A stretch of DNA of 64,000 nt from Daucus carota subsp. sativus (GCF_001625215.2 NC_030386.2:23034545-23098544); one strand, 5' to 3'. Counted from the first letter of the stretch, positions 1 through 12,657 are shown. Notes: a model not told the origin generated them from the sequence alone. Made by a program: numbers and translations.

Positions 1-927
1 TCAAATTATGAGAAAAGTTTTTGAACAGGAGAAAGTCCTAAGTGAGAGCCGAGAGGTAAGAAGGCGGCGGTTGTCACCAACGACCTGTGACCAACACGTC
101 AGATTATCAAAAGGAGCCAATCAGGCACAGGGCACACCACATGAAGGGGCATGGGAATTGCTCAATTAGTCGGGGTTTTTTATTTTATTTTTAAGATCTC
201 GATAATGAATTGTTGTCTCCTACTATATTTCTTGTTATTGATAAATTTAAATCAGCCCATAGAGCATCTCCAATCATTTAAAACCCTCAACTAAAATGTG
301 AGTGGTGTACTGAAAATAAAAAAATTAGCAAATTTCTTGAAAAACTCATACTCCAGTCAGACACAGTTGTTGTCTATAATTTTACGTATATAAGAATATC
401 TATAGAAATATTGCACATCATTTGTTACCATATCGAACTGATATTTTCTATTTTAAAAATTTAAAATATTAATAACATATTTTTTAAATTATAACCAATC
501 AATATAGCCAGTACCATTGAAGTAAAATGTTTTACATACACAAAACATAAATTAATAATACTATTATAAGAATATAGAACAAAAGAAAAATCCAGCAAGG
601 ACAACTAGTAATTAATGATGTCAACCTACGATAAACTAATATCTAAATATATAAATAGTTTATATTTGTTTGAATATAGGGCATGATATGGTATATTTAG
701 AAAAATACTCTCCCATTGGTTGGATCAAAAATTTGGAGTATTATATACTTCATCTCATAATTAACATTCTAATTTTTTAAAATTTTTCCACACATATCCA
801 AACTTATGAAAAACATATTTGTAGATATTGTTTTTTTCTTGTTTATTGTTTTGTACAAAAATAAGAAGTTCAAATTTTTATACAAAACAAAAAATACGAG
901 AAAATAATGTCTACGAGTATTGTCATG
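1..927. other. AT-rich intergenic sequence
   Basis: No gene recognised. Around 266 there is a GAGCATCTCCAAT motif that matches the end of the PIF-like MITE family seen complete at 49364-50493, but no matching right end was located, so it is noted only as a possible remnant. Confidence 0.5.
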
Positions 928-1747
928 TAGGGCTGAGCAAACGGTCGGTTCGGTCGAAAACCGAACCGAACCGAAATAACCGAAAACCGAAGTTTTGTAT
1001 TTTCTGAAACCGAACCGAACCGTACTTGTGTTTCAAACCGAACCGAACCGAACCGAAATTACTTCGGTTTTTTCGGTTCGGTTCGGTTAAAACCGAACTT
1101 TATATAAAAAAAAAAAAATCAGCACAAAGAGACTATCAATTTCACCAGAAAATATAAACCACCAAGGAAGTTGCGACCATTCAATGGAATTACTACTAGT
1201 AAACTACAGAATGCAATGCATCAGAACAGAACAGAACCCAAAACAGAGTATAAGCAAATAAGCAGCAAAGGCAGCAAAACACAAGTACAGGTCAGTACAG
1301 ATGGTGGTGTCGTCGATCTTGGATTCTTGGTGATGGCGCTGGTGGTGTGATGAGTGCTTACAGATGAGATGGGCTTTAGGATTAGAATCTTTAGTTTAGA
1401 CATCAGAATAATCATAAGTAATGTATATAAATTATAAATATAATTTAAAAATATATGTATAAAAAACTTCGGTTATTTCGGTTAAACCGAAATTTTGTGT
1501 TTCAAAAACCGGACCGAACCGAACTTTTAGTTCGGTTATAACCGAAAACCGAACTAACCGGAGTTTTAGAAAAATCCAAACCAAACCGGACCGAATTCGC
1601 ACGGTTCGGTTCGGTTAGTTCGGTTTGGTTCGGTTTTGCTCAGCCCTATTGTCATGTGTGATCAAGTTTAACTAATACATTATACTCCCAATAATGTCTA
1701 CGAGTATTGTCATGTGGGATCAAGTTTAACTGATACATTATACTCCC
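903..1747 (+). repeat. 58-bp direct tandem repeat split by a MITE
   Basis: The segment that begins AATAATGTCTACGAGTATTG occurs at 903-927 and continues at 1657-1689; a second copy runs 1690-1747 with only a few substitutions. The first copy is interrupted by the hAT MITE at 928-1648, so the tandem duplication existed at the site independently of the MITE, and the second copy shows the uninterrupted target. Confidence 0.8.
928..1648. mobile_element. hAT-type MITE (non-autonomous), 721 bp
   Basis: The ends are perfect 14-bp inverted repeats, TAGGGCTGAGCAAA at the left and its complement at 1635-1648. They are flanked by identical 8-bp duplications TTGTCATG (920-927 and 1649-1656), the hAT signature. 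Subterminal regions are dense in GGTTCGG/CCGAACC motifs in opposite orientation, a common pattern of transposase-binding sites. No transposase coding capacity is visible. Confidence 0.92.
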
Positions 1748-1997
1748 TCCGTACCCCCGAGTTGTATACATTGGGAGACGGAGACGCGGCACGAACTTTA
1801 ATGCTCCTATAAAGTATAGTTCTATAACTTATTTTTAAGATTTTTCTTTCTAGAATAAAAATTTTGAATGTTATATTTTTATTCATCAGAAAAAGAAAAT
1901 TTTAAAAATAAGTTATAGAACTATATTTTATATGAGCATTGAAATACGTGTCGAGTAATAAAAAATAAACATATAGAATTAAATGGGACGGAGAGAG
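1743..1997. mobile_element. Stowaway-type (Tc1/mariner) MITE
   Basis: It starts CTCCCTCCGT and ends with the complementary GACGGAGAGAG, flanked by the TA dinucleotide on both sides (1741-1742 and 1998-1999). The interior is a long imperfect hairpin (arms around 1812-1850 and 1890-1940). It belongs to the CTCCCTCCGTCCC family that recurs through the window. Confidence 0.9.
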
Positions 1998-2284
1998 TAC
2001 ATTATACATTCGCGTTAATCTCAAATTAAATTTGCGTCAAAGTAACGGAAAAAGTAAGCGTCGCGGTTTCAAACAGCCACATTATTTTGATTTTTGACTG
2101 CGTCCACTGTCCAGTGTCATCCGTCAGCGGTCCAGGTGACTTGGATCCTCCAACCTTCACAATATTTTCAATTTCATTTAACATTATTAAATGATAACAA
2201 TTTAATATAATAAACTGTACAAGGGCATATAATATGTGAAGGAAGGGGTAAAAAGGTTCAGGGAATAAAAAGAGACTTCTCACG

Positions 2285-2372
2285 ATGAAACATTGACGTA
2301 TATCCGTAATGAAACATTGCAGGACTTTTATACCCGTAATGTTTCATTGCGGGGTTGTAATATTTCATTACG
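2285..2372. repeat. short inverted/direct repeat cluster
   Basis: The motif ATGAAACATTG or its complement occurs four times in under 90 bp, in both orientations (about 2285, 2309, 2337 and 2363), so the stretch can fold into small hairpins. No function is assigned. Confidence 0.5.
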
Positions 2373-2756
2373 GAAAGTTTTTTTTTCCAACCTTAGGATC
2401 ACAGCAATGGGTAAATATGATTTGGTGGTTGGAAATCGGTTTTTGTCCACCGATGACTGGGGACCGCTTTCATATAAATATAAGTATAGTATTTGTTAAA
2501 ATATTTAACTCCAATAATGTTTGTTTCCCTACGATTATAATCAAGATTTTGATATTCTCTATATCTGATTTTTAGAAATGATTAACAAGTTTTACATTAT
2601 TTGTTATCATATAAAATGATACATATTATTTAAAATAATTTAGACAATATTATATCATTATTTTAAGATATAATCGATTAATATAGTTAGTCTCATTGGC
2701 ACATAATATTTTTCAGATTCAACATTTCATATAATTAATATATATAAGAAAAGCTC

Positions 2757-3131
2757 TGTGGAGACCGCTATTTCATCGGAGATCACGTATGTTCTGCAAT
2801 CAAAACACTATAAAATATATTATTTTATAAATTATGTTCTACAAACATCATGTATTTATTAAAATTGTTGAAGATCATCTATGTTTAATAAATAGATAAT
2901 GTATGTTCTGCAAATTGAACAAATGTTGTGCAAATTAAACATATTTCATAGAACAAAACATTTTGTAATGTTCCACATGTAAAATTTATATGATATTCAA
3001 AATTTTAAATGAAATAATGATTTCGTAGAACATGATTTGTAAAACTATACGTTTTGCGACGTTTTTATGAAATATTTTATTTGCAGAACATACGTGGTAT
3101 CCGGATATTTTTAGAAAAAATGTGGTCTCCA
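2757..3131. mobile_element. possible MITE with inverted ends
   Basis: TGTGGAGACC near the left end faces TGTGGTCTCC at the right end, and the subterminal CACGTATGTTCTGC at about 2785 is complemented by GCAGAACATACGTG at about 3083. The interior repeats GTTCTGC/GCAGAAC-like words. No target duplication was recognised, so the class is open. Confidence 0.5.
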
Positions 3132-3329
3132 TTCAACTTAACTCTAATATTATATATCATTTAACCGATTTTATCAAAACTTCCAAAAGTGACATGCATG
3201 AAAGTTCATACAATTTGTGAGTCGGTCATGAACTCATGATTCAGTTTTTTAAAATAATGAGTAAGTAATTTATAATTTTTGGTCAAAATTTAGTCAATTT
3301 CATCAACAAAAATAGAAATGTGACAACTA

Positions 3330-3346
3330 AAATGGGACGGAGAGAG
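3330..3346. mobile_element. orphan right terminus of a Stowaway MITE
   Basis: The terminal motif GGGACGGAGAGAG followed by TA is present, but no matching CTCCCTCC left end was found in the preceding 1.3 kb, so this is likely a truncated copy. Confidence 0.5.
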
Positions 3347-3666
3347 TATATAAGATTCTGTTATACATTATTGTAAGTTGCTTGACGGATTTCCTGTGCT
3401 TAATGGCATGAATCACTACGATTTTTTTATTTTGTTTATGGGAAGACATGAATCACAACTATTGGTAGCCTGGGAATTATTAATTGAATAAAGTTAGTTT
3501 TGTTTTGTTTGCTATTATATTTTGTTTTCATAAACTGCGTCGATTTGTTATGGTAGAAAAAGAGTGATACCGGGCGTTACTAAAATTCGGAGGTAACTAG
3601 CGGTGCTAGACTGCTGGTTCATATTATCACAGAAGTTATCTATCTATTTATCTATTTATATAATAA

Positions 3667-3705
3667 CTAGTGAAAAAAGCCGCGCTTCGCGGCGGCGTGA
3701 TAAAT
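3667..3705 (-). mobile_element. Helitron 3' terminus (minus-strand element)
   Basis: Read on the minus strand the sequence has a GC-rich hairpin (CCGCGAAGCGCGG), a short T-rich spacer, then CTAG followed by T. This is the Helitron 3' end: a hairpin about 10 nt before CTRR, inserted at A|T. The element body must extend rightwards; its 5' end was not identified with confidence, and the ~1.3 kb up to the next Helitron at 4994 is the likely body. Confidence 0.65.
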
Positions 3706-4620
3706 TTTGATATGAATCAGAATTATAATAGGATAAAAATTATTTTGAGTCATCTTCCCATTGAACATATCACAAATAAAAAATATTATAATTGATATAA
3801 AAATTTGTTTAAGTGATCATCCTGTCAAACGCAATACTAATAATAAAATTAGTTCGAACCCCCCTCCTGTCAAAGACAATATTAATCCATAATTATTATT
3901 TTTATGATAAATTAAATATTATAATTTAGATCAAAATTAGTTTGAGCCGCTCTCTTGTCAAACACAATACTTATAACAAAATATTATAATTTAGATATTA
4001 GTTTGAGTCGTTTTAGTGTCAAACACAATACTAATAAAAAGTATTCTAATTATGACAAAATTAGAGATTATTTTGAATTGTGTAACAAAAAAATATATTA
4101 TAACATAGATAAAAAATTATTTTAGCTACTTTACCGTCAAACATAATACTAATAGAAAATTTATTATTATTTGGATAAAAATTAGTTTGGGCCGCCTCCC
4201 GGGCCCGTCAAACGATATACTAATCAAGATCCATTTACATTATCATAAAATCAATATATGATACCTATTTTTTATATATTATTTTATTTGTTAAATATTT
4301 TTATTTTTTGATTCCAATTTATTAGTTAAAAATTATTATTCTTTTATAAAAATTATTTTAGCGACTTTCCCGTCAAACATAATACTAATAGAAAATTTAT
4401 TATTATTTAGATAAAAATTAGTTTGGGCCGCCTCTCGTGCCCGTCAAACACAATACTAATCAAGACCCATTTACATTATCATAAAATTAATATATGATTC
4501 CTATTTTTTATATATTATTTTATTTGTTAATTTTTTTTTATTTTTTGATGCCTATTTATTAGTTAAAAGTTATTATTTTTATGGTTCTAATTTTTGCGGC
4601 TATCAGTTTTTTTAATGATT
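3700..4620. repeat. degenerate internal repeats beside the Helitron end
   Basis: Short blocks recur with variation. The word GTCAAACACAATACTAAT or close variants appears at about 3823, 3957, 4018, 4136 and 4443. A longer block around 4130-4260 is repeated at about 4355-4510. No coding sequence is recognised. Confidence 0.6.
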
Positions 4621-4993
4621 ATTATCTTTACAATCCTTTATTTTCTATTCGAAATTTAAGAAAATTATAAGACTAAATCGATAATAAAAATTGTACGTAT
4701 TGCCTTACAAATCTTAAATATAAATTGTATTTTATCTATGATTTTGTTAGTTTGAATAAATATAATTCTATTTCTATTAGGATTACTAAATAAGAAAAGA
4801 ATTGTCTCATCTTTAAAATTCAATAAGAAATACTAAATAAGAAAAGAATTGTATCATCTTTAGAATTCGATAAGAAAAGAGTTTATTACTTTTAGAATTC
4901 TTAAACCTGATTTTTTGAATTATAACTATATTTTCTATCCGGAATTTAAGAAAAATCAGAAGACTGAATCGAACAATTCTAGAGACGCCCGCA

Positions 4994-7900
4994 TCCTCCT
5001 TTATATATATATATTGATTCCTGAATGATGCCCAGTCACAAAGTCCACGTAATTCGTTAAAAGCCACGTAAATGCCACGTAAATGCCACATAAAATCCAG
5101 CTCAATAGTTACTTTAAATATGTAATCTCATATTTACAGCCTTGATTTATGCTTCTTATTCTTTGGATGTTATGACACAATTAATTCGTGTTGAATGACT
5201 GTCATTTTTGGTATGTATCCTATTTTTGCTTTCCTTCCTTACGATCATTCCGGCTTTTATTTAATTGTCTTAACCAATATGTAAAGCATTGATTGTTTTT
5301 CAAAATCAAATCAATTCTTATCATCTATGTCAAAAACTCAAATTCATCGGTATCCCTATCATCTTTTTTATTTTTCTCCTCCGGTTTCAAGTATGTTAAT
5401 TGAATAATTAGTATAACTTGCACATGAAGTTTACAAATTGTAACAGATTTTATTTTACTTATTTTGATTCTTTTAATTGATTTCATATGTGTGTGTATAT
5501 TCATATATTTGCGCATCTATAAATGTAATTAATTACTTCCAATTTCTCTTTGATTAAATATGGGAAGACATCCTAAGCACTCTGAAGACTTTATTCGGGT
5601 TCCTATGTTAAAAAAAAAAAAATTCAAAAATTGAATTATCTTTTAAATTGTTGATCATCTTATCTTAAAATATTTAAAATTAAAATATATTTAAGAAAAT
5701 TTCAAACAATAATTTTCTTATCTTTATACATTTAATTTATTTCACATCTACATATATAATTTTGTATATTTACCTATTTTTAATTGTAATTTTTTGCTTA
5801 TATCTTTCGAATTAAATTTGTAAAGACTTCCTAAGCACTTAAAAGATTTTTGTATGATATTGCATTAAAAATTCAATAAATTGAAAGAGTGATTACCTCT
5901 TAAACTACTAATCGTCTTTTATTAAAATATTTAAAAATAAAGTATAGTTAAAATATTTTCATAAGATTATATTAAAAAGAATAAGGTATTAATGCACGAA
6001 TAAAGATGTTATACTTTAAAAAATTATGATTTGACTATTATTTTGTTAAATTTATTTATGTGTTATTGTTTTCTTCATTATTTTATTTTGTAGTTTTAAT
6101 AAAGTATTTTTTATATATAAAAAATGTGAGATGCGTCATTATATATGTTTTACTCTCTTATCTTTTATTTTAAAATAAATATAAAATTAGTTCAAAATTA
6201 TATACTAAAGCACTAATGGAGCGTCGCAATGGTAGGGTGTGTGAAGCAGCATTTAGTTGATATTTAAGCATGCTCAATCAGCTGCATAATCAATGCTTTT
6301 TATATATTTAATTGGTTTGAATTTTTTTAATTTTATTTGAAAAATAATATCTTTTGAGGATCAGAAATTGTAAGCAATTTAGAAGGCACATGTGGTCAAT
6401 ATTTAGCTCTGCTTGATTATATGCATGATTGGTGCTTCAGAATGGGAATGGAGTGAATTTCATTCGATTCTTTTCATTACCATCTAAAAATTTGCAAAAT
6501 TGGAATCATATGGTTGTCTCTCTTCAATTTTAGATTCAAATTTCATAGATTATAGCTTTCGTTAAACAATAGTATGACAAGAATTAAAACAACAATTTTA
6601 TTTATTCTAATTTGTTTGATTGATTTCATATCTATGTATATGTATATGTCTATATATCCATATATTTGGTAGAGAATGGATATATATATATTATGCTAAT
6701 TTGTTTGATTGATTTCATATCTATGTATATATGTATATGTCTATATATTTATATATTTGGTAGAGAGTGGATATACATATAACCGTCATCAAGACCTCAT
6801 ATCCTTGATTGTTTGTATTCATCTTTATTTTTATTTTTCCTTTTTAAGGCTGATATGGTAATTTCACATTGGAGTGGATCAACCCATCAAGCTTCCGGTT
6901 CGACCGCGCATCTTCTTATTCAAATTAACACTGCGATGAAACATTTCGGATCTTCAAGAAACCCGACCCGAGTATCGTTGGAACTGAGAGCACATTCAAA
7001 TCATATCACGATCATCATATCAAGATTAGAATTTCAAAATAGCATTAATCACGCATCCTTGAATCGTGCCACTGATCAAGACGTTAGTTCATATTTAAGC
7101 TTTACTACTTATTTGCATATGATATTCTTATCAGATCAAAGCAGATAATTTTAATTTCACATTCAAAATCATTCTTTCTTCCAAGCCTCTAATCGTGACG
7201 AGTATGTTTTCTTGCTTAGTTTTCGAACTGATTTGTGTCCTCGGTTGGATTTTACTGCAGTACTACTGATCTTGGCTTTCTTTTCACATTAATTTCTCTA
7301 CCTACGAACTTTGCTTTGCGCTTATTTACTTTATTTAATAATAGAATTCTACTTATCTTGCACAAATCGCGTTGATCCGTGTATGCATCAAGTAGTATCC
7401 GTCAAAGTCCTTTTGCGACGATGCTTCGACAAGGGATGGCGTCTCGAAGTCAAAAAGAGAATAACACCATTGGTCGTGAAGTAGGTTTGCACTATTTCCA
7501 GCTTAATTTACAATATTTGCTCCATTGTGTATATTTGTTTATTCTATTATTGTTGAACGGGTTATGAAGTTTGTTGTTTGAACGTTTCAGGTATCATAAT
7601 CAGTATATGATTTTGTATTTAACGTGTTTGATAATTTGCTACAGAGAAAAGCTGAGAAATCCGTCCTCACGATTTCTATTGATTTCATGTTCCAGGAATT
7701 TGAGATTATTTTTGATTTCTAACGATTATTTTTGCATAATTTCCTTTCGTATTGATAGTGATTAGGATGCACATATGTACTCTAATGCATTTATTGAGCC
7801 ACTTTTTGTTATTGAGTTTTCCTTGCAGCTGCTGAATATAGATGATTCGTCCATGCAACTATCGGATGCTCATCGTGTGAAGATTTATATTCACTTTTCC

Positions 7901-9364
7901 TCAACATCTGCTTATTGATCTAGACTTTTTGTTTACATCTTATCGTGTGTCATTGTTGTTTGACAAGAACCACCGAGAATGAATATGACGCAATTTCTGT
8001 CCAGATACATGAATCTAACCTGCTATAACTCATATGTAAGAAGGAAAAAGTAGTCAAAATATTGATTTTCAATGATTTTGGCATTTATTTCTTTTGTATA
8101 ATATGTAGATGTTTCCCTATTCATTATATTCAAGTTTCAAATCTAGACTTTTTGTTATAATTTCAAATTAATGGAGTCCTTTTTCACTCCACAATTTTAG
8201 CTCTTGATAAGGAAGTTTTTATATATTAGATTTTTAAATATTCGGATACATGGATCTCGACTGTTATAGCTCATATGCAAATAGGGAAGTCAAACTTTAT
8301 TTGATTTCCACTGATTTTGACATTAATTACTAAAATACTTTTCTATTAAATTTTTGCAGTTTCCATGTTCATTATATTCAATTTTCAAATCAAGACTTTT
8401 TGTTATAATTTCAAATAAATATCTCACTCCATAATTTTAGCTCTTGATAAGGAAGGTTTTATATATTTTGACTTTTTTAATTTTTTTGATACATGGGTCT
8501 AGCCTGCTATAACCCATATGTAAATAAGGAAAAACAGTCAAAATTTATTTGATTTAACTGATTTTAGCTGTTATTATTACAATACTTTTTTGTATAATAT
8601 ATACTGGTTTCCATATTCAATACATTTAATTTCCAAATCAAGACTTTTTGCTATACTTCCTAATCAATGGGACACTTTTTAACACAACAATTTAGTTCTT
8701 GATAATGAAATTTTTATATATTAATTTTTTTTTATATTTCCCGATACATGGATATAGGCTGCTATAATTCATAGCAAAAAGGATTAAAAATTTAAATTTA
8801 TTTAAAATATTTTCAAACGATAATTCAAAGCATTGATTCCAGCACAATCCCAAAAATTATGCATTCATTCTAGCTATTGTTTTTAACTGTCTTAACTAAT
8901 ACATAAGCATTGATTCGATAAGTGCTATAATTCAAAGCATTTGAAATTTAAATTTATTTAAAATATTTTCAAACGATAATCTATTAAAATGGTTGAAGAA
9001 ACGAAGACCACATAAGGATACTAAAACACTTCGTTGTGAAATTGTTTCTTCAAGTACCTCCAGAGTCGGAGTTTACGGTCTAACTTGACTTGCTCAAAAT
9101 AAGAATTGCAAGACTAATACAAATATGATGCATGAAGAAATGATGGGTAGTAAGTCTGATGTTTTCATATCATGGACGAAGTATTTTCATCTGGGCTATG
9201 TTGATTTTAAATGACATTTTATTTTATTAAATTTAATTTTTAATTTGGGATTATTTGATGGTTTGATTTTCTGTTCATAATCATAAAAATTATTTCACAA
9301 CGCCAAAAAAAAACAACTACAATATCAGGACACCCGTGCGCGGAGCGCGGGCAAGAAAATCTAG
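4994..9364 (+). mobile_element. Helitron, 4.4 kb, non-autonomous
   Basis: The proposed 5' end is TCCTCCTTTATATATATATA preceded by A. The 3' end is a hairpin (CCCGTGCG...CGCGGG at about 9333-9351), ten bases, then CTAG at 9361-9364 followed by T. These fit Helitron rules (5'-TC, 3'-CTRR after a hairpin, A|T insertion, no target duplication). No Rep/helicase frame is present, so it would depend on an autonomous partner. The interior holds a tandem array (8004-8790) and several short open frames that I could not match to any family. The 3' end is firm; the 5' end is inferred from its TATA-rich TC start. Confidence 0.65.
8004..8790 (+). repeat. degenerate tandem array, ~242-bp unit, about 3.3 copies
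   Basis: The anchor GATACATG(G/A) recurs at 8004, 8245, 8488 and 8743 (spacings 241, 243 and 255). Each unit carries the same ordered landmarks: a CTGCTATAACTCATATG-like word, TTTGATTT..ACTGATTTTG, a TTCAAATCAAGACTTTTTG word, and CTCTTGATAAGGAAG. The units have diverged by point changes and small indels. A second, shorter direct repeat (ATTTAAAATATTTTCAAACG) sits at about 8800 and 8955. Confidence 0.85.
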
Positions 9365-10341
9365 TTAAACATAAAAGGTTAATATAAATATAATCATAAG
9401 AACAAGTTATTTATGTTATAGTAGTGTTAAGTGTACAAAACTATAAATAAGTTAGAAATTGATTTAAAATCAAAAGTTAGTTTAAGCTTTTTTTTTACTG
9501 ACTTAGATTTTTGAGAACGGATTTTATAAAAATTACTCATAAGACACGAGTCACCCCTAAATCAGTTTTGTTTTTCCTATTATATTTTTAATAATTTATA
9601 AGTCATTAATAGATCAGCTGGCTTTCAAAAAAAAAATAATAAAGTTTTGAACATTGACCCGATGGCCGATACAATAATGGGCCTCCACTTACCAGGACAA
9701 AAAAAGCCCCAGTGCCTAAACCTTGAGTGTTGAGTTTCAAAAAGCAACTAAGCGAAGGTTCTCTACTCAACAAATAATAACGTATCATATGTTGCACAGA
9801 TTGATTTTATAGGCTCGTATAAACTAAAGTAGTTTACTTATAGGCCCGTAATAACTCGTATAATAAAAATATCACAATTATATATGTGGAAGCACCTTAA
9901 ACAAATCTTTTTATAATTTTCAATTATAATTTTAAATGGCTTTTTAACAACTTTAATAGTATATAACAAGATCATTAGCATTTTACATTTATTTATATTT
10001 TTAAATTTAACATTGTAAATGTTATTATTATATGTTGTTGCTCATGATCAAACCTTAAATAATTTATTACTTTTTTTAAAATTATATCTAATGATTTATA
10101 TTGATAGTAAAAAAAATTTAACGAATAAGATTATTAGTGGCATAAAGTCATACCAAACTAAAATTATATTTATGTCCGACTATTTAGATATCTTATTTTG
10201 AGTTATATTGAATAATCGAGTATGAATAATTAGATGATTTTTTTGAGTTAATTTTAGGTTTATCTCAATCTTTATCCAAAAAATCATAAATTAGATTTGT
10301 ATTCTATGGACAGAATTTGTAGCTAGCATGAACATGGTAAT

Positions 10342-11388
10342 ATGAATGAGGGGTATAAATCAAATAAATGCATGGAGCTCATGGGTAGATCAGAACAAAG
10401 ATTCATAGGAAATTGGAGCTTAATTTGGAGAGTTAAAGCTCCTCATAAGATCCAAATATTCTTATGGAAATTAGAATCACATGTTCTTCCTACAAAGGAA
10501 ACTCTTCATAACAGGATCAGCTTTGATATCTCCCCTGAGTGTCCAAGATGTAGAGGAATTACTGAATCTTCAGACCACATCTTCTGGTGCAGCATTGAGG
10601 CTAAATCAGTATGGAACATGATAGCAAATTGGTGGTCTTTAAATCAATTTTAGAGATCCAAGCTAGGCAACAATCTCAGAGAGACACTGCTCATTTTTAA
10701 AGGTAAATTTCTCTCTGCAGTCTGGATGACATGTGTGGCTTCAGTTTTGTGGTCCTTATGGCTTAGAAGAAACAATCTGGTCTTCAATTCACATTTGGAA
10801 CTCTTAAAGACTACCACAGATTTAATTAAATTCAGAAGCTTCAAATGGCTGAAATCTGAATTTAGTTTTCACAGTGAGCTCTTTAGTATATGGCAAGTCA
10901 ATCCTGCTGGAGCTGCATTACTTCATAGGAAAAATGGAGTAATGCAAGACATGGTATGGTGGAATGCAGAGTTCCTAGCACTCACTGATGGAGCATGGAA
11001 AACTCATAACAATATTTGCTCAGCAGGTATAGGAGGATGCATAATGGATAGAGGGGAAAATCTGCTGTACATTTTCTCTGGACCATCCAAGGCAATGTCC
11101 CCTAGAGAATCAGAACAAGAGGCTATTATTTTTGTTTTTAAAGCCTTCACTAATCAAAATTCCATTCAGGGTAGGCTTCAAATTAAAACAGATTGTATTT
11201 CACTGGTGGAGGATTTCCAGAAAAGAAGGGCTGGTGTCCTATTGCCTAAGGTCTCTAATGATTGGGCTGCACTAATTGCCAATCCAAACATCAAGTTGAT
11301 CTACACTTCTCGGGACAATCTTATTTCAGCCCATGATCTAGCAGCCCAAGGAATGCAAAGAAATACGATTTTGCATGCATGGTGTTGA
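10342..11388 (+). pseudogene. LINE ORF2 C-terminus: zf-RVT plus RNase H, one nonsense codon
   Basis: One reading frame runs through with a single in-frame TAG at 10651-10653. Before it lies the zf-RVT zinc-binding module (WRVKAPHKIQIFLWK, then CPRC...H...C). After it lies an RNase H domain of the RVT_3 type with acidic residues in LTDGAWK, ESEQEA and IKTDC and a late AHDLA, which fit the D-E-D-D catalytic set. In L1-type plant LINEs this tail follows the reverse transcriptase in ORF2 and helps remove the RNA template. The first codons coincide with the TSD, so the visible Met is not the native start. It is a dead 5'-truncated copy. Confidence 0.88.
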
Positions 11389-12657
11389 AAATAGTCAGAT
11401 TTTTAGTAATTATTTCGATTATATGGGAAATATAAGCCAGCACCTCGTTTCTCATGTCAAGTAAATAATTTAGACGGCTCCAGCAGGTGATCTGACACAA
11501 GTATATAGGCAATTGCATGCAAAATAGCCCGTGCTAGCAGGGCTTTTATTACTGTGTTTATTCCCGAGAAATTTAAGATCAATGTAAGCCAATAAGAAAT
11601 TTCTTGGGTTACTAGTAGCTGCATGGAAAAACCCAAAGGGCATAGCTCATCATTACCCTGGGGATTTATATACGGCTCTCCAGTCACACTCTCCCTTCAC
11701 TATTATCATCTCTACCGATCAAATTCAGAAATCAATTTCAAGTTCAATGGAGGCTGGCTGGAACTTCCCTGCACTAGGGTTCTGCAAAATCAATGTCCAT
11801 GCTGTTTTTTACGACCCCCCTCTTCCAAATGGCAACACCACTGGAATTGGGATCGTCATTAGGGACGATGAGGGCCATATCTTGGCCATGATCACTGGAA
11901 CTCTGGGGCACATCAACCAGAGAGCCAATGAACTTTGGGCTCTTCTCTTAGGGCTGCAACTTGCTCACAGGATAAGAGAGAATGTTGTGGAGTTAGAGAC
12001 GGAACCGGCTGATGCGCTGCATGAGTGGGCGGACTGGCGTTGGTTTGTTGATCCTAGACACTCCAATGTCGTCCAGCAACTGAATTAGAGGATCAGGGAT
12101 CCTAATCTACTGTTGAGGAGACGTGCTATCGTGGAAAGTCGTAACAGGCTGGCTAGGTTTCTTGCTGAGGATGGTGCAGCTACCAAGACCAGGGCGGTCA
12201 GGGTGTATAGAGCTTTTGGAAGGGTTAGCGAACTTCGACATCTAGATATGGGTCTGGGCTTTGTTGCAGACCAGTTCATGGTGGTTGATGAAGATGAATA
12301 TCTGGCATTGCAACAGCAGGAGGAAGAATGGCAAGTGGAGGAGGAGGAAGGGAATGACAGCGATGAAGATGATGCCATGGACTTCCTTGGCATTGATTGA
12401 AGTGGCCTTGGGTCTTCTGCAGCGGATATAAACCCTTGTTAGGGTTCTTTTGTCCATATATCTGCCTTAAATATTATTCAGGACTATTTAGTAGTTAGTT
12501 TAAGTTTATTTTGTTCAGTGGTGTCCCCTCCTGTTCATGCCCTTGTGGCATGTCCTATTTTGCTTGTTTTCAGGTGAATCTCTTCTTTCCCCATTGATCT
12601 AAGGCTTGTAAAGATCTTGGGTTTTTATTAATGAAATTCCTTGCTTATCAAAAAAAA
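10345..12657 (+). mobile_element. 5'-truncated L1-type LINE insertion with 17-bp TSD
   Basis: Identical 17-bp direct repeats ATGAACATGGTAATATG flank the insertion (10328-10344 and 12658-12674), and the right end finishes in an A-run (12650-12657). This is the hallmark of target-primed reverse transcription. It contains the carboxy-terminal part of ORF2 (zf-RVT and RNase H) and, downstream, a second RNase H-like frame. The 5' part of the element, including most of the reverse transcriptase, is missing. Confidence 0.93.
11747..12400 (+). pseudogene. second RNase H-like frame with acidic tail, one in-frame stop
   Basis: A frame of about 217 codons is broken once by TAG at 12086-12088 and continues in the same frame to TGA at 12398-12400. 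The first part resembles an RVT_3 RNase H core (FCKINVHAV; GIGIVIRDDEGHIL; RANELWALLLGLQLA; VELETEPADAL). The usual first Asp after INV is His, and the Asp of the xETDS motif is Glu, so catalytic activity would be doubtful even without the stop. The C-terminus is strongly acidic (EEEW..EEEEGNDSDEDDA). A TATA-like TTTATATAC lies upstream at about 11666. It lies inside the LINE target duplications, so it moved with the LINE. Its role is unknown; it may be an extra ORF of this LINE lineage or read-through sequence. Confidence 0.7.

Noticed and set aside
1221..1415. Open frame inside the hAT MITE at 928-1648
   Set aside because: It has no domain similarity and lies within a non-coding miniature element.
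6813..7148. Open frame of 111 codons in the 4994-9364 Helitron
   Set aside because: Composition and sequence give no recognisable domain; listed only as part of the element.
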